DNA from: Notospermus geniculatus
Lineage: Eukaryota > Nemertea > Pilidiophora > Heteronemertea > Lineidae
NCBI GenBank assembly: GCA_002633025.1
Contig: NMRB01000104.1
Span: 260,522 to 324,521 of the forward strand
DNA length: 64,000 bases
Direction: 5' to 3'
Shown: positions 10,954 to 23,556 of the stretch, piece after piece
How the letters are laid out: each line of letters opens with the position of its first letter
Numbering within the stretch: position 1 is the first letter of the stretch
Translations under genes and position numbers: made by a program
The notes under the pieces: model-generated
What the model was told of the DNA's origin: nothing
The model's input: only the letters and a program-made list of their open reading frames with translations
Databases searched by the model: none

Positions 10954-11866
10954 CTAAAGAATATTCCAGGATGTCCTGGCTTCCTCTTGTATAACATATC
11001 CTGTGATAGATCCTGGGTTTTTGTACATGTGCACCAATAGGATGTTGTTCCAAACCAAAGCATCCCTTATTGGCTGAATTATGATTGCTAAAACTTCCTT
11101 AATTTCCAATTTTCTTCTACGCAGCTGTCTGATAATCATGAAAAGACAAAACGACTTGTACTGACAAACCAGGATGTTTCCTTAATCTTTACTTTGTGAT
11201 TAAGGATGCATCTTTGAGCAGCACTATCTGATATTTTATCAAAGTACTTTTTGTTAAAAAACAGTGGACCTGAGAATACATGTATGTCCTGATCAGGCTT
11301 GGTCTCCAGATAACAGCTTTCTTGCATACTAGAATTTGAAAAAAAACTCATTGATGGAAGGGAAAACTATACCATGGTATCATCAAACAAGGCGAGAGGT
11401 TTCAATCAGCTGATCCCCCTTTCTAGGAGGGGACATGTAAAAGGGGTCACTGGTGAAATTAGTGGATCCCCAGGGAAAGCTATCGAAAAAGCCACTAGGT
11501 GTTGAAATATTCCACCTGCGAACTAAACCAACTTCAGTTTGTGCCAACATCAACAGATGAAATATCGTAACGATTTTACCAATGTGTTGACCTACTGTCA
11601 TGTTCTTGTCATTTCCTGACATCTCTAGGTCATCCCTAGAAAGTCATTGATGCCTCTATGCCCAGCAACATCAGCAGGGTTTGTCTTACAACTCCAGCAA
11701 GGCCTAAGTAATGAACAGTCAGAGAATCAATCGATTTGTATGACTGATCGATGAAGACAGCTTGACGCCAAGTGGGATCGCTATCAGCACGTACAACGCA
11801 AACATTGAGGTCATGGCGAAGGTGAGCATGTCTGGTTAATTCCTGCACCTTCTGAATGTAGAACAA
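10954..11866 (-). pseudogene. run of degenerate minus-strand coding-like frames
   Basis: Four minus-strand frames of 60-80 codons follow one another closely (11866-11636, 11622-11383, 11351-11136, 11139-10954) in different phases. The first looks best. A pyrimidine-rich acceptor (TTGTTCTACATTCAG) lies at about 11853, and a consensus donor GTAAGA follows the exon side at 11690. This would give an exon of roughly 54 codons at 11690-11852 with ordinary, non-repetitive composition. A second poly-T acceptor precedes about 11300. I recognise no family. The run may be a decayed transposon gene interrupted by the neighbouring CCGCGG array, or exons and introns of an unknown gene. Confidence 0.2.
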
Positions 11867-12330
11867 ATTTCCGCGGAGAAAATCAACAGATTTCCGTGGA
11901 AAAAGAATAACTTACTTCCGAAGAAAACAGTACACGTGTACAGTATATAATTGATTTCCGCGGAAAAATAATACTTAAAAAAATAAAAATAAACAAACAA
12001 TAGTTATAAAATAATAAAATTAATAATAGGATTAATAAAATAATGGAAAATCAAAAGCATAATAAAAAAATTAATAAAAGTATAAAAATAATAAATAAAA
12101 CATAATAACAAAAAAATTAACAAGACATTAATAAAATAATAATAAAAGTAATAAAAATAATAGGAACAATAATAAATCAATTTATTCATACGAAAAAATA
12201 ACATATTCCCCAGAAAATTATGTATAAATTGTATATTCGCGGAAAAGAATGAAATTCCCCGGAAAAAGAATATAATTTAGGAGATAAATATATTTCCACT
12301 GAAATATATGATTTATTTCAGCGGGAAAAA
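11865..12330. repeat. TTCCGCGGAA array 3 with internal AAT-rich stretch
   Basis: Cores such as TTTCCGCGGAGAAAATC and TTTCCGTGGAAAAAG occur at 11867-11970. They are interrupted by about 230 bp of imperfect AATAAA-type repeat (11960-12190), and then cores resume at 12235-12330. The A-run follows the core, the same orientation as the left half of array 1. Confidence 0.85.
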
Positions 12331-12429
12331 TATATCTTGAAGAATTAATGAAGTCTAATTTGTTGTGTAAGAAAAATGAAAAGAGAATCCATTGGATGAA
12401 AAAAAGCATGTCCTTCATGAGCCACCTTA

Positions 12430-12710
12430 GTCTAACGTGCAAAAAGGTTTCTATTGAATCTCTCAGTAAGACCACTGGCGACAAGAGAGGCTGACAAAGG
12501 CAAAAAAGATTGAATGATTGAATAATACATGTCTACCCGGCCAATGAACTCTGCAATGTATTTTGAGCACAACTCAATAAAGGAATTGCCACAGCTGGGA
12601 CTGTCTGAAAGCACAGCTGGTGTTGTTACGAGAATGATGGATGTGACAGAGCTAGTGTGCATTTCAGGCTGTACATCTTGACATCTGTATGTATAACTTT
12701 GTGGAGAATG
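12430..12710 (-). pseudogene. coding-like fragment, weakly integrase-like at its end
   Basis: A minus-strand frame begins after an acceptor-like TGAATTGACAG near 12710 and stays open to a TAG at about 12432. Near its end the reading contains SGLTERFNRN, close to the N-G-x-x-E-R-F-N signature around the catalytic glutamate of Ty3/gypsy-type integrases. An upstream P-x-x-L-S-D sits where the second aspartate would be. The spacing is about ten residues too long, and no zinc-binding or first-aspartate segment is found. The alternative is an exon of a cysteine-containing extracellular protein that stops at a GTAGAC donor before the integrase-like words. If it is a retrotransposon remnant it is old and dead. 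Confidence 0.22.
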
Positions 12711-13856
12711 TACACATAGCTCCTGTCAATTCACCTTGAAACACTTCACTTCATATTATATACATGTACCTGATGTCACCTCGCAAACCAAGTCGAGGAC
12801 AAAATGGTCATCAGATGTCATCAATAAAGTTCAAAGCATTTCTTATCATGTGTACTATGACAATTATTCTGGAATAAAATGGCCAGGGCCATTGGGCGCA
12901 TCTGTCGTCAAGGAATAATATGAGGTCATTGGCCGGGTTAGAACTAGACCTAGTGCGTCAGACCCAAAATCAATCGAGACCCCTCCCCACGATGTCCGGG
13001 GAATGCAGTTTTCTCACACCTGGGTTTCCTTACGGCAGCCCTTCTGTCATGTAAGCAGGGGAAAGTCGCATTTTGTTGTAGTGCGAGTAGAACTTATATT
13101 CCAGACATCTTATTTGCTTTGAGGGGACAGCACTAATCATTGGAACTCTTTACAATGTTGGGAATTTCTTCTCAGATTTTAATGATTCTTGAGGTAATGA
13201 TTTAACTCAGTTCATCATTCAAAGCTGTTGCTTAAATCTTTACAATCATGTCCTGTACAATTTATGGTTGATGCACTTGCAAAAAATTGATTGGGTGCCA
13301 AATTGCGCAGCGGGGGAAATAAATTGAGTCGACGATACAGCAGGAATGTCTTCACTCAAGAGCCAATCATCACTGAGGCACTCCTTTATTGATTTGTAAA
13401 TCATCGTAAAAAAAGGAACTATTGCAAACCAGCAGCCACATTCATCACCATGGTTACGTTGCATAACACAAAGGATGCATGTCCCAATAAGGATAAATGG
13501 CCAACTGCACGCAGTGACCTCATCTGGGGAACGAGGATTATCGAAAATTGTGAAATGGCCAGGAATGAATATTACATTATCTCAGGGCATTTTACGAACA
13601 CGTAATGGCCCCCAAGGGTCGTGTAGTAGAAGAGGCAACATCATAATCTTCTGTATTTCCTGTAATTGAAAAAAACAAGCCTGCACACACACCAGTTGTT
13701 AATTTGATTTTCATCCTGCTTCTCCTACCAACTGATATTTGTCATGTGCATCCCTGATATTTTTAGACATTTTTTTCCATTTGGGTTGGGATAGGCATTG
13801 CTTGTATTGAGCATGAAATAACAGGTTTCTAAGGTGAAAGACATATCAGCTTCCTA
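12711..13856. other. unique DNA with one longer minus-strand open frame
   Basis: The minus strand is open for about 116 codons between about 13600 and 13246. The reading includes a hydrophobic Trp/Phe/Ile-rich segment and six cysteines, but no recognisable domain or strong splice sites. The word GCAAACCAGCAGCCACA at 13425-13441 is identical to one arm of the hairpins at 26284-26340 and 38207-38263. Confidence 0.3.
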
Positions 13857-13910
13857 CAAGACTCGAACCCACGGACCCTCGAATAAGGCTTGCACTGAGC
13901 GTATCATTTT
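13857..13910 (-). mobile_element. tRNA-like fragment (SINE head remnant)
   Basis: On the minus strand the sequence GCTCAGTGCAAGCC is followed about 20 bp later by GGGTTCGAGTC, a box B-like word. The whole is about 50 bp and has no acceptor stem, so it is a remnant and not a tRNA gene. An AAT-rich repeat lies immediately beside it. Confidence 0.35.
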
Positions 13911-13939
13911 CATGTTTTTTTGGGTGGGTGGTTGGGTGG

Positions 13940-14125
13940 GGAATAATAAAAATAACAAAACATAATAAAAATAATAAACAACTATAAAATATAATAGAAA
14001 GAATATATAAGAATAATAGAAATAATAAAAATAATGGAAAATAATAAAACATAATACAATAACAAAAATAAAAATAATGTTGAAAAAATAAAACACTAGA
14101 AATAATAAAAATAATAACGAAATTG
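13940..14125. repeat. imperfect AATAAA-type low-complexity repeat
   Basis: About 185 bp of AATAAT/AATAAA units with interspersed C and G. It resembles the AT-rich interior of array 3 but has no CCGCGG cores. Confidence 0.9.
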
Positions 14126-14203
14126 AGGGAGTAACAACATCAACAACTGTCACACCTCAGTTGATGACTTTTAGGGAATGAAATATCTGATATTTTCCCT
14201 TTG

Positions 14204-14411
14204 TTAATGCATGTCCTCGAAAACTCTGGCATGAGTCCAAAAACAGCTAATGTACTTAAGATTGACTACATTTAGTATCTCTTCCGCTTTGTTGCCAATT
14301 ACGATCTGATTAGGGTGCAACCATTCATGCCTGGCTGCAGCCAGGATCATCAGAAATAGCGTAGTTTTATCTATGTTTAGTACCAGTGGATATTTATAGA
14401 TCAACCCTGCT
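14204..14411 (-). pseudogene. LINE reverse-transcriptase remnant (candidate)
   Basis: The minus-strand frame contains LVLNIDKTTLFLM, followed about 20 residues later by IVIGNKAEEILNVVNLKY. This matches the order and spacing of the thumb-side motifs of non-LTR retrotransposon reverse transcriptases: L-x-x-N-x-x-K-T-x-x-M, then a G-N-x-I-E-x-V-x-x-F-K-Y-L-G strand. The catalytic YADD box upstream is not found, and the frame ends in TAA soon after. It is a short dead fragment if correct. The clade cannot be named from this much sequence. Confidence 0.35.
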
Positions 14412-16399
14412 GAATGAACGACTAAATATACATCATTACTGGAAATGTCAATCGAGTTCGATTACATGGAATGGGTAAGATGCCACACGGTATTCATATT
14501 GCAAAATAATTGGATATTGATGAGCAATGAAGGATTGGATGATATTCAGGAATAATTCATGAGAATTACACAAGCCCCCAATTGATAATTATTTTTGTAT
14601 GCCTCTTTGGAGACAAATGGAGGTGGGTTCTTTCATATAGCATATCAACACTTGTATTCGTACACAAGTTGACAAATAACTGCACACAGCTTATTTCCTC
14701 TCCGTACCATGTACACAGTACAACCATGAGAAACGAACGCAAATCAAAGTCGTAACAGAATGTCAGCATCAGGGGCGAAGGGAAGCAGTGGTCCAATTTT
14801 CACTGCAAGTCATTTGCTCATCCATCAACAAACCATCTTGCTCAAGGTCTACTACGGACCGTAATGATGGGCACTTCTATTCAATACTTGGCCTGAAAAA
14901 TCTCACGGCCTGATTGGTTGACCATCCTGACTAATACAGGATACAGGTCACGAATGCAGGATGCAGGATGTCTTAAAATGTCTTACGTGGAAAGGAAATC
15001 AGTTCGGGTACGAACTCCTTGTTTAAATGATAACATTAAATAAAAGCCAGGAAGAAAATTCAAACACAACAGTATTATTTTATATGTTGTTATGGAAGGG
15101 ATCGCTGGGAAAAATTTCTGGCTATCATCTGAAAACAAACTAAGACAATGCTGTTTTCCTTGGTGGTGACCTGGTGCAAGGACACCAGCTGTCACTGTAG
15201 GGAATGAAGGACTGACTCTGGCCCTCAGGGCAGGCTGTGGAACGCAAAACCGGTAATTATTGATTGTAATGTCTGTGAATTGGGGTGTCATATAAACCAT
15301 TCGGTGAGATTTTTCTTCATAGATGTGGTACTCTGAGTCAATGTTGTTTGAGGTAGAAGACCACAGACAAGAAATTCAACCAGCTGAATGATATAAAATA
15401 GTTCAACAGCTGAAACGACCAAGCCCAATATCACTGAACTCTAACAACAATAGTCCATTCCATTGAGTGCTTTTAGTTCTACAAAATATCAAATTAACAT
15501 CATCGACTGCTTTATGTACACAAAGTCAACATAACAGTCCTTGATATTCTCATACATGTAGTATCAATAATTCACAGGAATGCAAAGCCAGACAATTTTG
15601 AAGTAATTCAAGTAAATTGTTATTCAATTGGAGGAAAATGGGATTTGGTCGCATCCATGACTGATGTTCAAAAGCATATGGACTTCAGAGTTGCTTGACA
15701 TGCACGAAGCTGTTCCAATTCTGTTATCGAAATTATATGATAACCTTCACAATTATTGTGGCTTTTCCGCTATGTTCATCTATGCCTAGCATTGTGCAGA
15801 GATTTTGATGCTGATTGCATTGCACATGATACCGCCTCGCAAACTGAAAATCTGAATAAAAATAACGGTGACAATGCCTGATCTTTTTTGCTCTCGTAAC
15901 ACAGTGGTCATTGTTGCCCCAAACTTCAACAACCAGCATTACTGCACTGATCTGCCACTGAGTTGCTGCTGTGGGGAACGTAATGCCACAAAGTCAGATG
16001 ATCGAGCATCTTGCACATATTTTATGCCATCTAGAAGATCCAATACAGACATACAGGATTGCGGGATGTTTTCCCCACATGTTTTATGGGAACATTAAGG
16101 GATGGTTTAAAGCATCAATTATACGGAATGGGTTGGTGAAAAACCACGATGTCGGCAAGTACAGTTGCATAATACATGAATCGGAGATTAGAATATTGTC
16201 TCTGTGAGTAGACACATGAGAATTTAACAACTCCTCTGGTTTTTGCCAAATGGAAACAGCAGCAACTAGGCAGCGCCATTTCTTTGTAAAATAACATACT
16301 GCTGTCCAAATCTTCTCAAACTGGATGAGAATGTTGAAGGTGAATAAGAAAGTCAACTGGCATGTTGAAGTTCCACTGAAGTGTAGTTGAAATAATGCC
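14412..16399. other. unique DNA, nothing supported
   Basis: No repeats, hairpins or convincing exons are visible. Several 60-120 codon frames overlap on opposite strands (for example around 15970-16450), and none has convincing splice sites. Confidence 0.5.
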
Positions 16400-16700
16400 G
16401 AAATGTTATTTGAAAATATCTGAAGTTGTAAGCCGCTCTGCAGCATTCGAAAACATATCTTAAAATATCTTACGTAAGCTGCTCTGCAGCACTGGAAAAC
16501 ATATCTTAAGATATCTCAACTGATGTTGTAAGTTGCTCTGTTACAGCTAGTGAATATACTGCAGAACCATGATCTTAATTTTAGAGGTAGAAATCTCAAC
16601 TGAAATTAAGCTGTTTCTGCAGTATTGGAAAAGCTCTGAAAATATCTCTCTCAACTGAAGTTGTAATAGGCTTTGCAATATTGGAAACTCATAATCCAAA
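16400..16700. repeat. diverged ~50-70 bp tandem repeat
   Basis: About five degenerate units share the words ATCTCAACTGAAGTTGTAAG, CTCTGCAGCA(C/T)TGGAAAAC and ATATCTTAA(A/G)ATATCT. The units have drifted in length and sequence, so this is an old minisatellite. Confidence 0.7.
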
Positions 16701-18649
16701 ATTTCTCCTACTGACAGGGAGTTTTCAATGCCAGAGACTTCTTAATCTTGAATATTTTCCTGGAAATCTTAGACCCCATCATCAAGATTAACTCCTGATT
16801 TTTAAGTTCATTGTCATCAGGTGCACATTATCGCAACTAACCTTTCTACCTGCACAAATATGTTTTATATCATGACAACAGATCTTACAGGCTGTTCTCC
16901 TATTCCACAGTCCACAGTTTATGTATAGACACTTCAAAATTTAGAAGACACCAAGACTGGTATGTTAGGGACCACGGCACCTGAAACAGAATATAATGCA
17001 AAATCCTATTGATTGTAAGGTCAAGGCAATCCATTAGATGAAGCCAAGCGCTGCGAAGACAAAAAAAGATGAAGATCGTGTTCTATTGCAAGGCGCTGCA
17101 CAATGGGCCAAAAAAGGAAGCAAGGAGCTGGCACAGTGCCAGGTTGTAATCGCTGTCGTAATATGAGGGTGGAGGCTTGTAGCATAATCCACAACCAATA
17201 ACAGGATAGGATTTCTGAAATGACAAACGTGTTCTGTTTCTTTTGTCAAAAAACAATGGGAGAGGATTATCGAGAAAGGTGCAAGTACACCTTTTCAACA
17301 TTGCAGACTTGAGCAAACTACAGTTTGGGTATAACTCGGAGCACAAATTACATTTGCAACTTAGGGTGGAACCAGGTCTTCTTAAAATATCGTCATCTCA
17401 GATTCAGCATCTTTCTTTCCTAACAGTTGCAAAAATTCTCCAAGGATTATTACCAGAAATAGCTTCTTCTTCCATTCCTGGCAGGTTGGAGAATCTGTGT
17501 ATCCTTGTAGACGCATGGTGAATGGTGATATCAAAGGAAGCTGTGTAACGGCAACACGCTTGTTCTGTTTGAAGATCAAAGCCACGCTGAAAACAGAAAG
17601 CCGAGACTGATATTGGCAACGTTCCCTTTGACTTGAAAGCAATTTTACCAATAGTCTAGTTAGCCATTCTGTTTCCTTTTTATGTATAGGACAGAGAGTA
17701 AAAATGTGACAGGATAACATAAGTGTGAACTGATGGAACATAGAAAGGGGTGCGTAATTTTTTCTAATTCAATGGAAATGTTTTCTTTATCATTCACAAC
17801 TTCATGATAAAAAACGATATCATGTTTGTTGCTGATGAGAAACGAAACCTTTTTCACAGGTCTTTCAATCATAATCAGTAACTATTTTTTTCAACATCCC
17901 GGATTCAAACCCTAGATGGATGTAAGACCCTATGGCAAATTGCTCGCCTTAATTTCCACATGATGCCTGTTTGAAGACGAAGAGCTAGGAGTTATGAACA
18001 TCTCTTGGAACAGGCATGCAGCTACCGGGGTAGAAATATGAAGTTTGGTGATCAATTTGTAAAGTGATATCAACAGATCAGTACACAATAACTCAACAAG
18101 ATTCCTATTCTTAATAATGATACCTCTACGGAGTAGGCATCAAATTACACCGTGACAATGACAGTCTAAAGAGCATTTAATCCAAGACAGATTTCCTGGT
18201 TGCATCCTCTTCCAACAAAATAAAGACCCCATATTCAGGACACATTCTTCACAATAGGTTTTCTCAACTGGACAATCATCCATTCACCATTTCATTATGC
18301 ACACGGCCCTGTAACATTTTTTTCTTCATGCCACCCAATTTTTTTGGGTTGAAGCTACCACCCCACCCACTGGCGGCTTTCATCAATTTTCCGCAAGGCT
18401 GCTACAGAATGGAATCAGTCTGTAAATGCCCTGACCTATAAAACCATCATCATCATAAGAAATGGCTAGACAGTATTTGATTTTGAAGGCTGTCTGGTCT
18501 TGTCAGGCTGAGCTGCAGTCACGTTACCATATCCTGAGGAAAGTCCTGAACTATTCCAAAATAAACATTTCAAAAGCAGACAGAAGACAAATAGTACTTT
18601 TTTAAAGATGCCTGGAGTTGGTTGCTACATGTAATGAGAATTTGTGGAC
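16701..18649. other. unique DNA, nothing firm
   Basis: Overlapping open frames occur on both strands at 17034-17872 without decisive splice signals. A weak tRNA-like word (GGGTTTGAATCC on the minus strand near 17890) may be a decayed SINE head. No array is present until 18650. Confidence 0.45.
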
Positions 18650-20520
18650 CTTTATTATTTTTTGCTGTGGAAATAAATCGTAGGCCTTTATAATGCTTTT
18701 CCACTGAAATAAATATTTTTTTCGGCTGAAATAATTTTTTCCACGGAATAATTTTTTCCTAAAACAATTTATTGTTTTTTTCCACGAAAATAATTTATTT
18801 TTTCAGCCGGAAAAAATAAGTTTTTTTCTGCACAGAAAATACTTTATTTCCGTGAAAAATATAAATATTTTTTTCCGCAGAAATATATAATTTTAGCGGA
18901 AATAAATAATATATAATTTTTCACCGCGAAAATATATCATTTTTTCAGCGGAAAAACGTCTTAAATTTCCACGGGAATGAAATATTTTCTCCGCAGGAAT
19001 ATATTATTTTTTCCGCGGATATAAAACGTTCATAATTTTTGCCACAGAAATATTATATTTTCCGTGGGGAATTAAATTTTCCGCGGAAAAAATAATCCAT
19101 TTCCGTGGGAAAAATGATACATTTCCGCAGAGAAATAATTCATTTTCGTGGAAATATTTTTATTATGATTATAATTAGGATTATCATTATTATTATACAT
19201 TTTATGTATTATAAACTGATAAATATATTTTTTCCGCGACATTATGTTTTTCCCGCCGAATTTTGTTTATTTTCAAAAATAAATTATATAAAATATTTTT
19301 CAGCAGAAATTAATCGTTTTCCACAGCAATATATCTTGATCCGCAGAATTTTATTTTATTCCGCAGCAGAACTCAATTATTTGCCCGCGGTATTTTATTA
19401 TTTTTTCGCGGAAATAAGTCTTTTTTTCACGGCAGTATATTTTATTCCGCAGCAGAACTCAATTATTTGCCCGCGGTATTTTATTATTTTTTCGCGGAAA
19501 TAAGTCTTTTTTTCACGGCAGTATATTTTTGTCCGCAGAATTTTATTTTTTTCCTGGAATGTCCGCGGTAATAAAATATATATAGTTTTTACGTGCGGAA
19601 TTTTATTGTTTTTCCTCGGCAATAAAAATGTATAATTTTGTTCCATGGAAATATATATTTTCGCGGAATTTTATTTTCCCCTGGAACATATTTTTACGTG
19701 GAATTTTATTATTTTTCCCGCAAATAATTACGATATTTATGATATTTTGTCGCTGAAAAAAATCCTTTTCCCACAGCAATATAATTTTATTTTATTCGCG
19801 GAATTTTATTATTTTTTCCGAGGTAATAAGTTATATTTAGTTTTATCTGCGCAATTTTATTATTTTTCCTCGGCAAATAAATTACATGCAAATATATATT
19901 TTGGTTCCAGGGAAATATAATTTTTCCGCGGAATTTTATTTTGTCTAGTGAAATATATATTTTCCGGAAAATTTTTATTATTTTTTCCCAGTAAATAAAT
20001 TATATATAATCTTTTTTCTGCGAAATAAATATATATTCGCGGCAGAATTTTTTTATCCGCAGAATTCTATTTTCGCAGAATTTTATTTTTTACGCGGAAT
20101 TCAGTAGTTTTTTCCAAAGAAATACATTTTTGTCGCGGAATTGTATTTTTTCTACGGAAATGTATTTTTTCTGCGGACTTTTTATTATCTTTTTCGCGTA
20201 AAAAAATACATATAATCTTTTTCTGCGAAATAAATATATTTTCGAGGCAGTATAGTTTTCTCCACACAATTTTATTTCTTTCGCGGAATTCTGTTTTTAC
20301 GCGGAATTTTATTATTTTTTTCGTTCCACAGAATTTTTTTTCCGCGGAATTTCATTTTTTCTAGGTAAATATATTTTCCACAGAATTTTATATTTTTCGC
20401 GGAAATCTATTTTTCCCACGGAAATTCATTACTGTTTTCAGCGGTAAATCATATACAATTTTTATCTCCGGAATTACATTTTATTCGTTTCACGGAAATA
20501 CTAGTATATTTTTTTGCAGA
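18650..20520. repeat. TTCCGCGGAA array 4 (longest, ~1.9 kb)
   Basis: Alternating T-rich spacers and CCGCGG-like cores fill about 1.87 kb, with mixed orientations. A perfect ~86-bp tandem duplication starts at 19361 and 19447 (words CCGCAGCAGAACTCAATTAT and TTGCCCGCGGTATTTTATTA). Long open frames here are low-complexity and not genes. Neither end shows the CTAGGGTGGCCC terminus found on other members. Confidence 0.9.
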
Positions 20521-21975
20521 ATTATTTGCAGCATGCAGAAATTTTCTGATAAGTGGACTGGATGGGAAACCATACGAACGACTTGTGCTCAGAGAATGCC
20601 AATTTCCCAAAAGGAACAAATGATTACAAGATGTGGTTGCTGCAAACGCAGCACGCCTGTTTTGTGCATAGTCAGTGTGGAATGGTATATTGTACCCCAC
20701 ACTGTGAAGCAGAGAAACAATTGCGTTGAAAGAAGAGAGAGAGTGATGTTCTTCTTGATGTTCTACAGTGATGCAAATGGGCAGAGTGATGGATAGACCA
20801 ATCTTTCCTTACAACAGCACGTCGATAATTTCATCTCAGAATCACTTTCCCTACACACTCCTTCGTCTCATTCAAATACCAAGGGAATTATCCTAGACGA
20901 TATTAACGTTGAAACTAACACCAAGATCCCTCGCATCTGTACCGAGTTGACCTGAGAATGTGTCATCCTAGATGATTTACGCCAGATGGTAATGGCGACA
21001 AGTTTTTTTTGTCAGTGTATCTGACGCTGCATACTGTGCTGCATTGTATACTGAAAGATGGATGGTGTATGCTTTCTTTGTGTAGTGAAAGCAATAGGTA
21101 TGCTGCATAAAGACAGATGAGAAAACTTTGTCACTTTTTTCTAAGTGTTTGCATGTAAATGTGCTTGTTGTCAATGAATGGGTAGAACGGAATATTGGCA
21201 TCAACTGGTGTTGAACTATAAAGTACATCGACATCTTGAATACATGTATTCAGATGATCCAGTTACAATTATTAATCAGAGACTTTTAGGCCAATTTTTA
21301 TTCTCTTGAATAATTTATGATTTCTCAGAACTACATTTTAGTAGCAAAGGCGTCACCCAGCCTATTTGTTAGTCTGATCGCCAACAAAATATGCCAATCA
21401 GTCAATAGTTACCACCGTGACTGGCCCTTCAATTTGCATGGGGGAGGGTTTTTTAAAATTAAATTTCTCGTACAGTGTAGGATGTACATGTCTTGTGTAC
21501 GCCGCGAGTCGGGTTCAAAGTAAATTATAATAGTATTATGACAAACCAGGACAATTGACAATTTAATTGCATTCTTCAACAGGCTCATACAGTTAGTTAG
21601 CCACACACTATATGGAGAAAAGTTACCATCACCTACACTGAAAAGTAGGTTTGCGAGTCAAGAGGCAGCTGGTAGTCTGATTCATCTTACTGTAGGCTAC
21701 ATGTAGATGAAAATGCCCGTGGAAGGGTAAGCGACCAGGGCGTACAGATATTCCAGTTCATCTAATGTGGAACAGTCCTTTGGAACTACGCCAATGCTTT
21801 ACAGTTCAGAACCCCTGAGTCTGTGAATGGTGTCAGAAACACTTTTACATGGGAGGAATGTCTGTCTGCATTCTCACTACCATCATGACCAAGTACTTGA
21901 TATTGTGTAGGTAATTTCAGAAATGAAATTTTGTGGAGTCTGTTGAGAAGCTTTACTTTAGGGCCATGCAAGGTC
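20521..21975. other. unique DNA, nothing supported
   Basis: Mixed composition with no repeats. Short frames on both strands overlap and lack splice context. Confidence 0.5.
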
Positions 21976-22080
21976 ACCAGGGGCGTAGCTAGCTTTTATG
22001 GCCGGGGGGGGGGGCAAAATTGATTGAGTCTGGAGTGCGAAGCCGGAGGGGGTCTGCGGCCCTCCCCAGAAAAAAATTGA
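21976..22080 (+). mobile_element. end of a GGGGCGTAGCTAG-type interspersed repeat
   Basis: The sequence CAGGGGCGTAGCTAGC is followed by a run of eleven or so G and by GGGGGTCTGCGGCCCTCCCC. A GGGGCGTAGC start followed by a poly-G run matches the pattern I associate with common interspersed repeats in marine invertebrates. I cannot find a matching second end, so the element is probably truncated. Confidence 0.5.
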
Positions 22081-22712
22081 AAATCTACATCCTCTCAGAA
22101 TTATGCATTTTCCCCACATCTGACACTAAAATAACTTGGAAGAGGGGAACTGACCTTTTAGAGCAAATCATACATAACCTTGACAGGAGAGCTCACGGCC
22201 ATATACAACAGATAATTTGACAGGATGGGCATGAAAGCTCATGATATTTAACACCATTAATGCCGAGACTGACCCGTTCATATCCGGTGGCAAGGTCGTG
22301 GCAACAAGTGCACTTCATTGACTGTCCATGACATTTCAATGAGAACCACCAGCATGGTCATATCATGCATGGTCCAGCGCAGAAGACTTTCACCACAAAA
22401 GACATCCTGTGTTATGAAACTAATTTGCAGAAAATTGAGGCAATAATAGTGAAAATTCTATTCTTCAAGGCAGCCAAGGGCAGACTTAATTGTCATACAC
22501 TTTTATGATGTGACATGATATGGCTGTTTTTCGGCACACGGATTATATCGGTAGCCTATTACTTACTCTCTGTGACCATTCCAATGAAGTCAGGACAATC
22601 CTCGGTGCATTTCAAACCTGATTATAACAAAACTAGTGTGGTAGTAGGCCTAGGCCTGTAATTCGTGACCCCCACTGAAAAACACTTACATTTACCCCTA
22701 CAGACCTCGGAA

Positions 22713-22763
22713 TGGTGGCGGCGGCGGCGGTGGTGGTGGGGTGTGTGTGTGTGTGGGGGGGGC
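22713..22763 (+). repeat. GGC/GGT/GT simple-sequence tract at duplication start
   Basis: The tract is (GGC)n(GGT)n followed by (GT)n and a G run. The same tract recurs at 34688-34730 directly at the junction between the two large tandem copies. It is G-rich enough to form G-quadruplexes. Confidence 0.9.
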
Positions 22764-23492
22764 TAAGAATATTATTAGGGAAGAGTCCTTCAGGCACTGT
22801 CTCAGGATCAGCACATCGTCGCTTCTCACTTTCTGGACTGATATCCTGGTACCAGCGAAGGTGCTTGTCATATCAAAAATTCATCGACAAGATCCAACAT
22901 CCAAGCAAACACCAATGACTTCTGTGACGTGAAAATGCACCCCATGTCCAAGGCCCATGTCTGAGGCGCGAACCTAATTATTTGATTGATTTCGGGACTG
23001 GGTCAGTGGAACAGCCATAGCAGCTGCTTTCTACACACAAAACAAGGTCAAGAATGCGTGTGACGTCAGCATTTTATGATGGAGAGCAGACAGTGAGGTG
23101 CTTGCGATGGAATGCCCGAGGTTGCAGACACCGTCTCCATCCATAGTCTGGGTCTGGGCTCCTGGTATTAAAAGATTGGAAGAAAAGGGGCCAGTCTCAT
23201 GAGATGGGTGACGTAAAACACCTGACTTTCATGTAGCCTTGTTAGATTGGAAATATTTCCGCAGATATCAGGACCAATACTTCACATGGAATTTCTGTCC
23301 AATGGAATGTCATTTAGTAGATATATCTGATATTTTCAGGTGAAGCCTGCTTACCAATTCTGCGTCAGCTATACGTTCATCAAGATACGAGAGATGTGGT
23401 GATTATTTTCAACGCCCATGACAACACCAATGGAAAGGATGTTCAGTAGGGTACCGGTACGCGACATTCACTCCACACTGACGTCATCAACC

Positions 23493-23556
23493 AACCACAT
23501 TTACACTCCTTTCGCAGAATGAGTGAGAAGACACTGCGAAAGGAGTGTAACCACAT
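23493..23556. mobile_element. 50-bp perfect hairpin insertion with 8-bp direct repeats
   Basis: A 16-bp arm (TTACACTCCTTTCGCA, 23501-23516) and its exact complement (23535-23550) surround an 18-nt loop. The hairpin sits between two copies of AACCACAT (23493-23500 and 23549-23556; the second overlaps the arm by AA). The other large copy has the uninterrupted site ACCAACCACATTGTG at about 35479-35492. This is therefore a clean insertion of a hairpin with duplication of the target. Confidence 0.85.

Noticed and set aside
15971-16207. plus-strand frame with an immunoglobulin-like D-x-G-x-Y-x-C word
   Set aside because: The motif is six positions long, no other Ig strand residues are found, and a longer antisense frame overlaps it.
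17034-17741. overlapping frames on both strands that each look protein-like
   Set aside because: Several phases on both strands look equally plausible, which shows that composition alone is not evidence here. No splice pair supports any of them.
17890-17950. tRNA gene or SINE suggested by GGGTTTGAATCC on the minus strand
   Set aside because: Only a box B-like word with one mismatch is seen. No box A, stems or tail could be defined.
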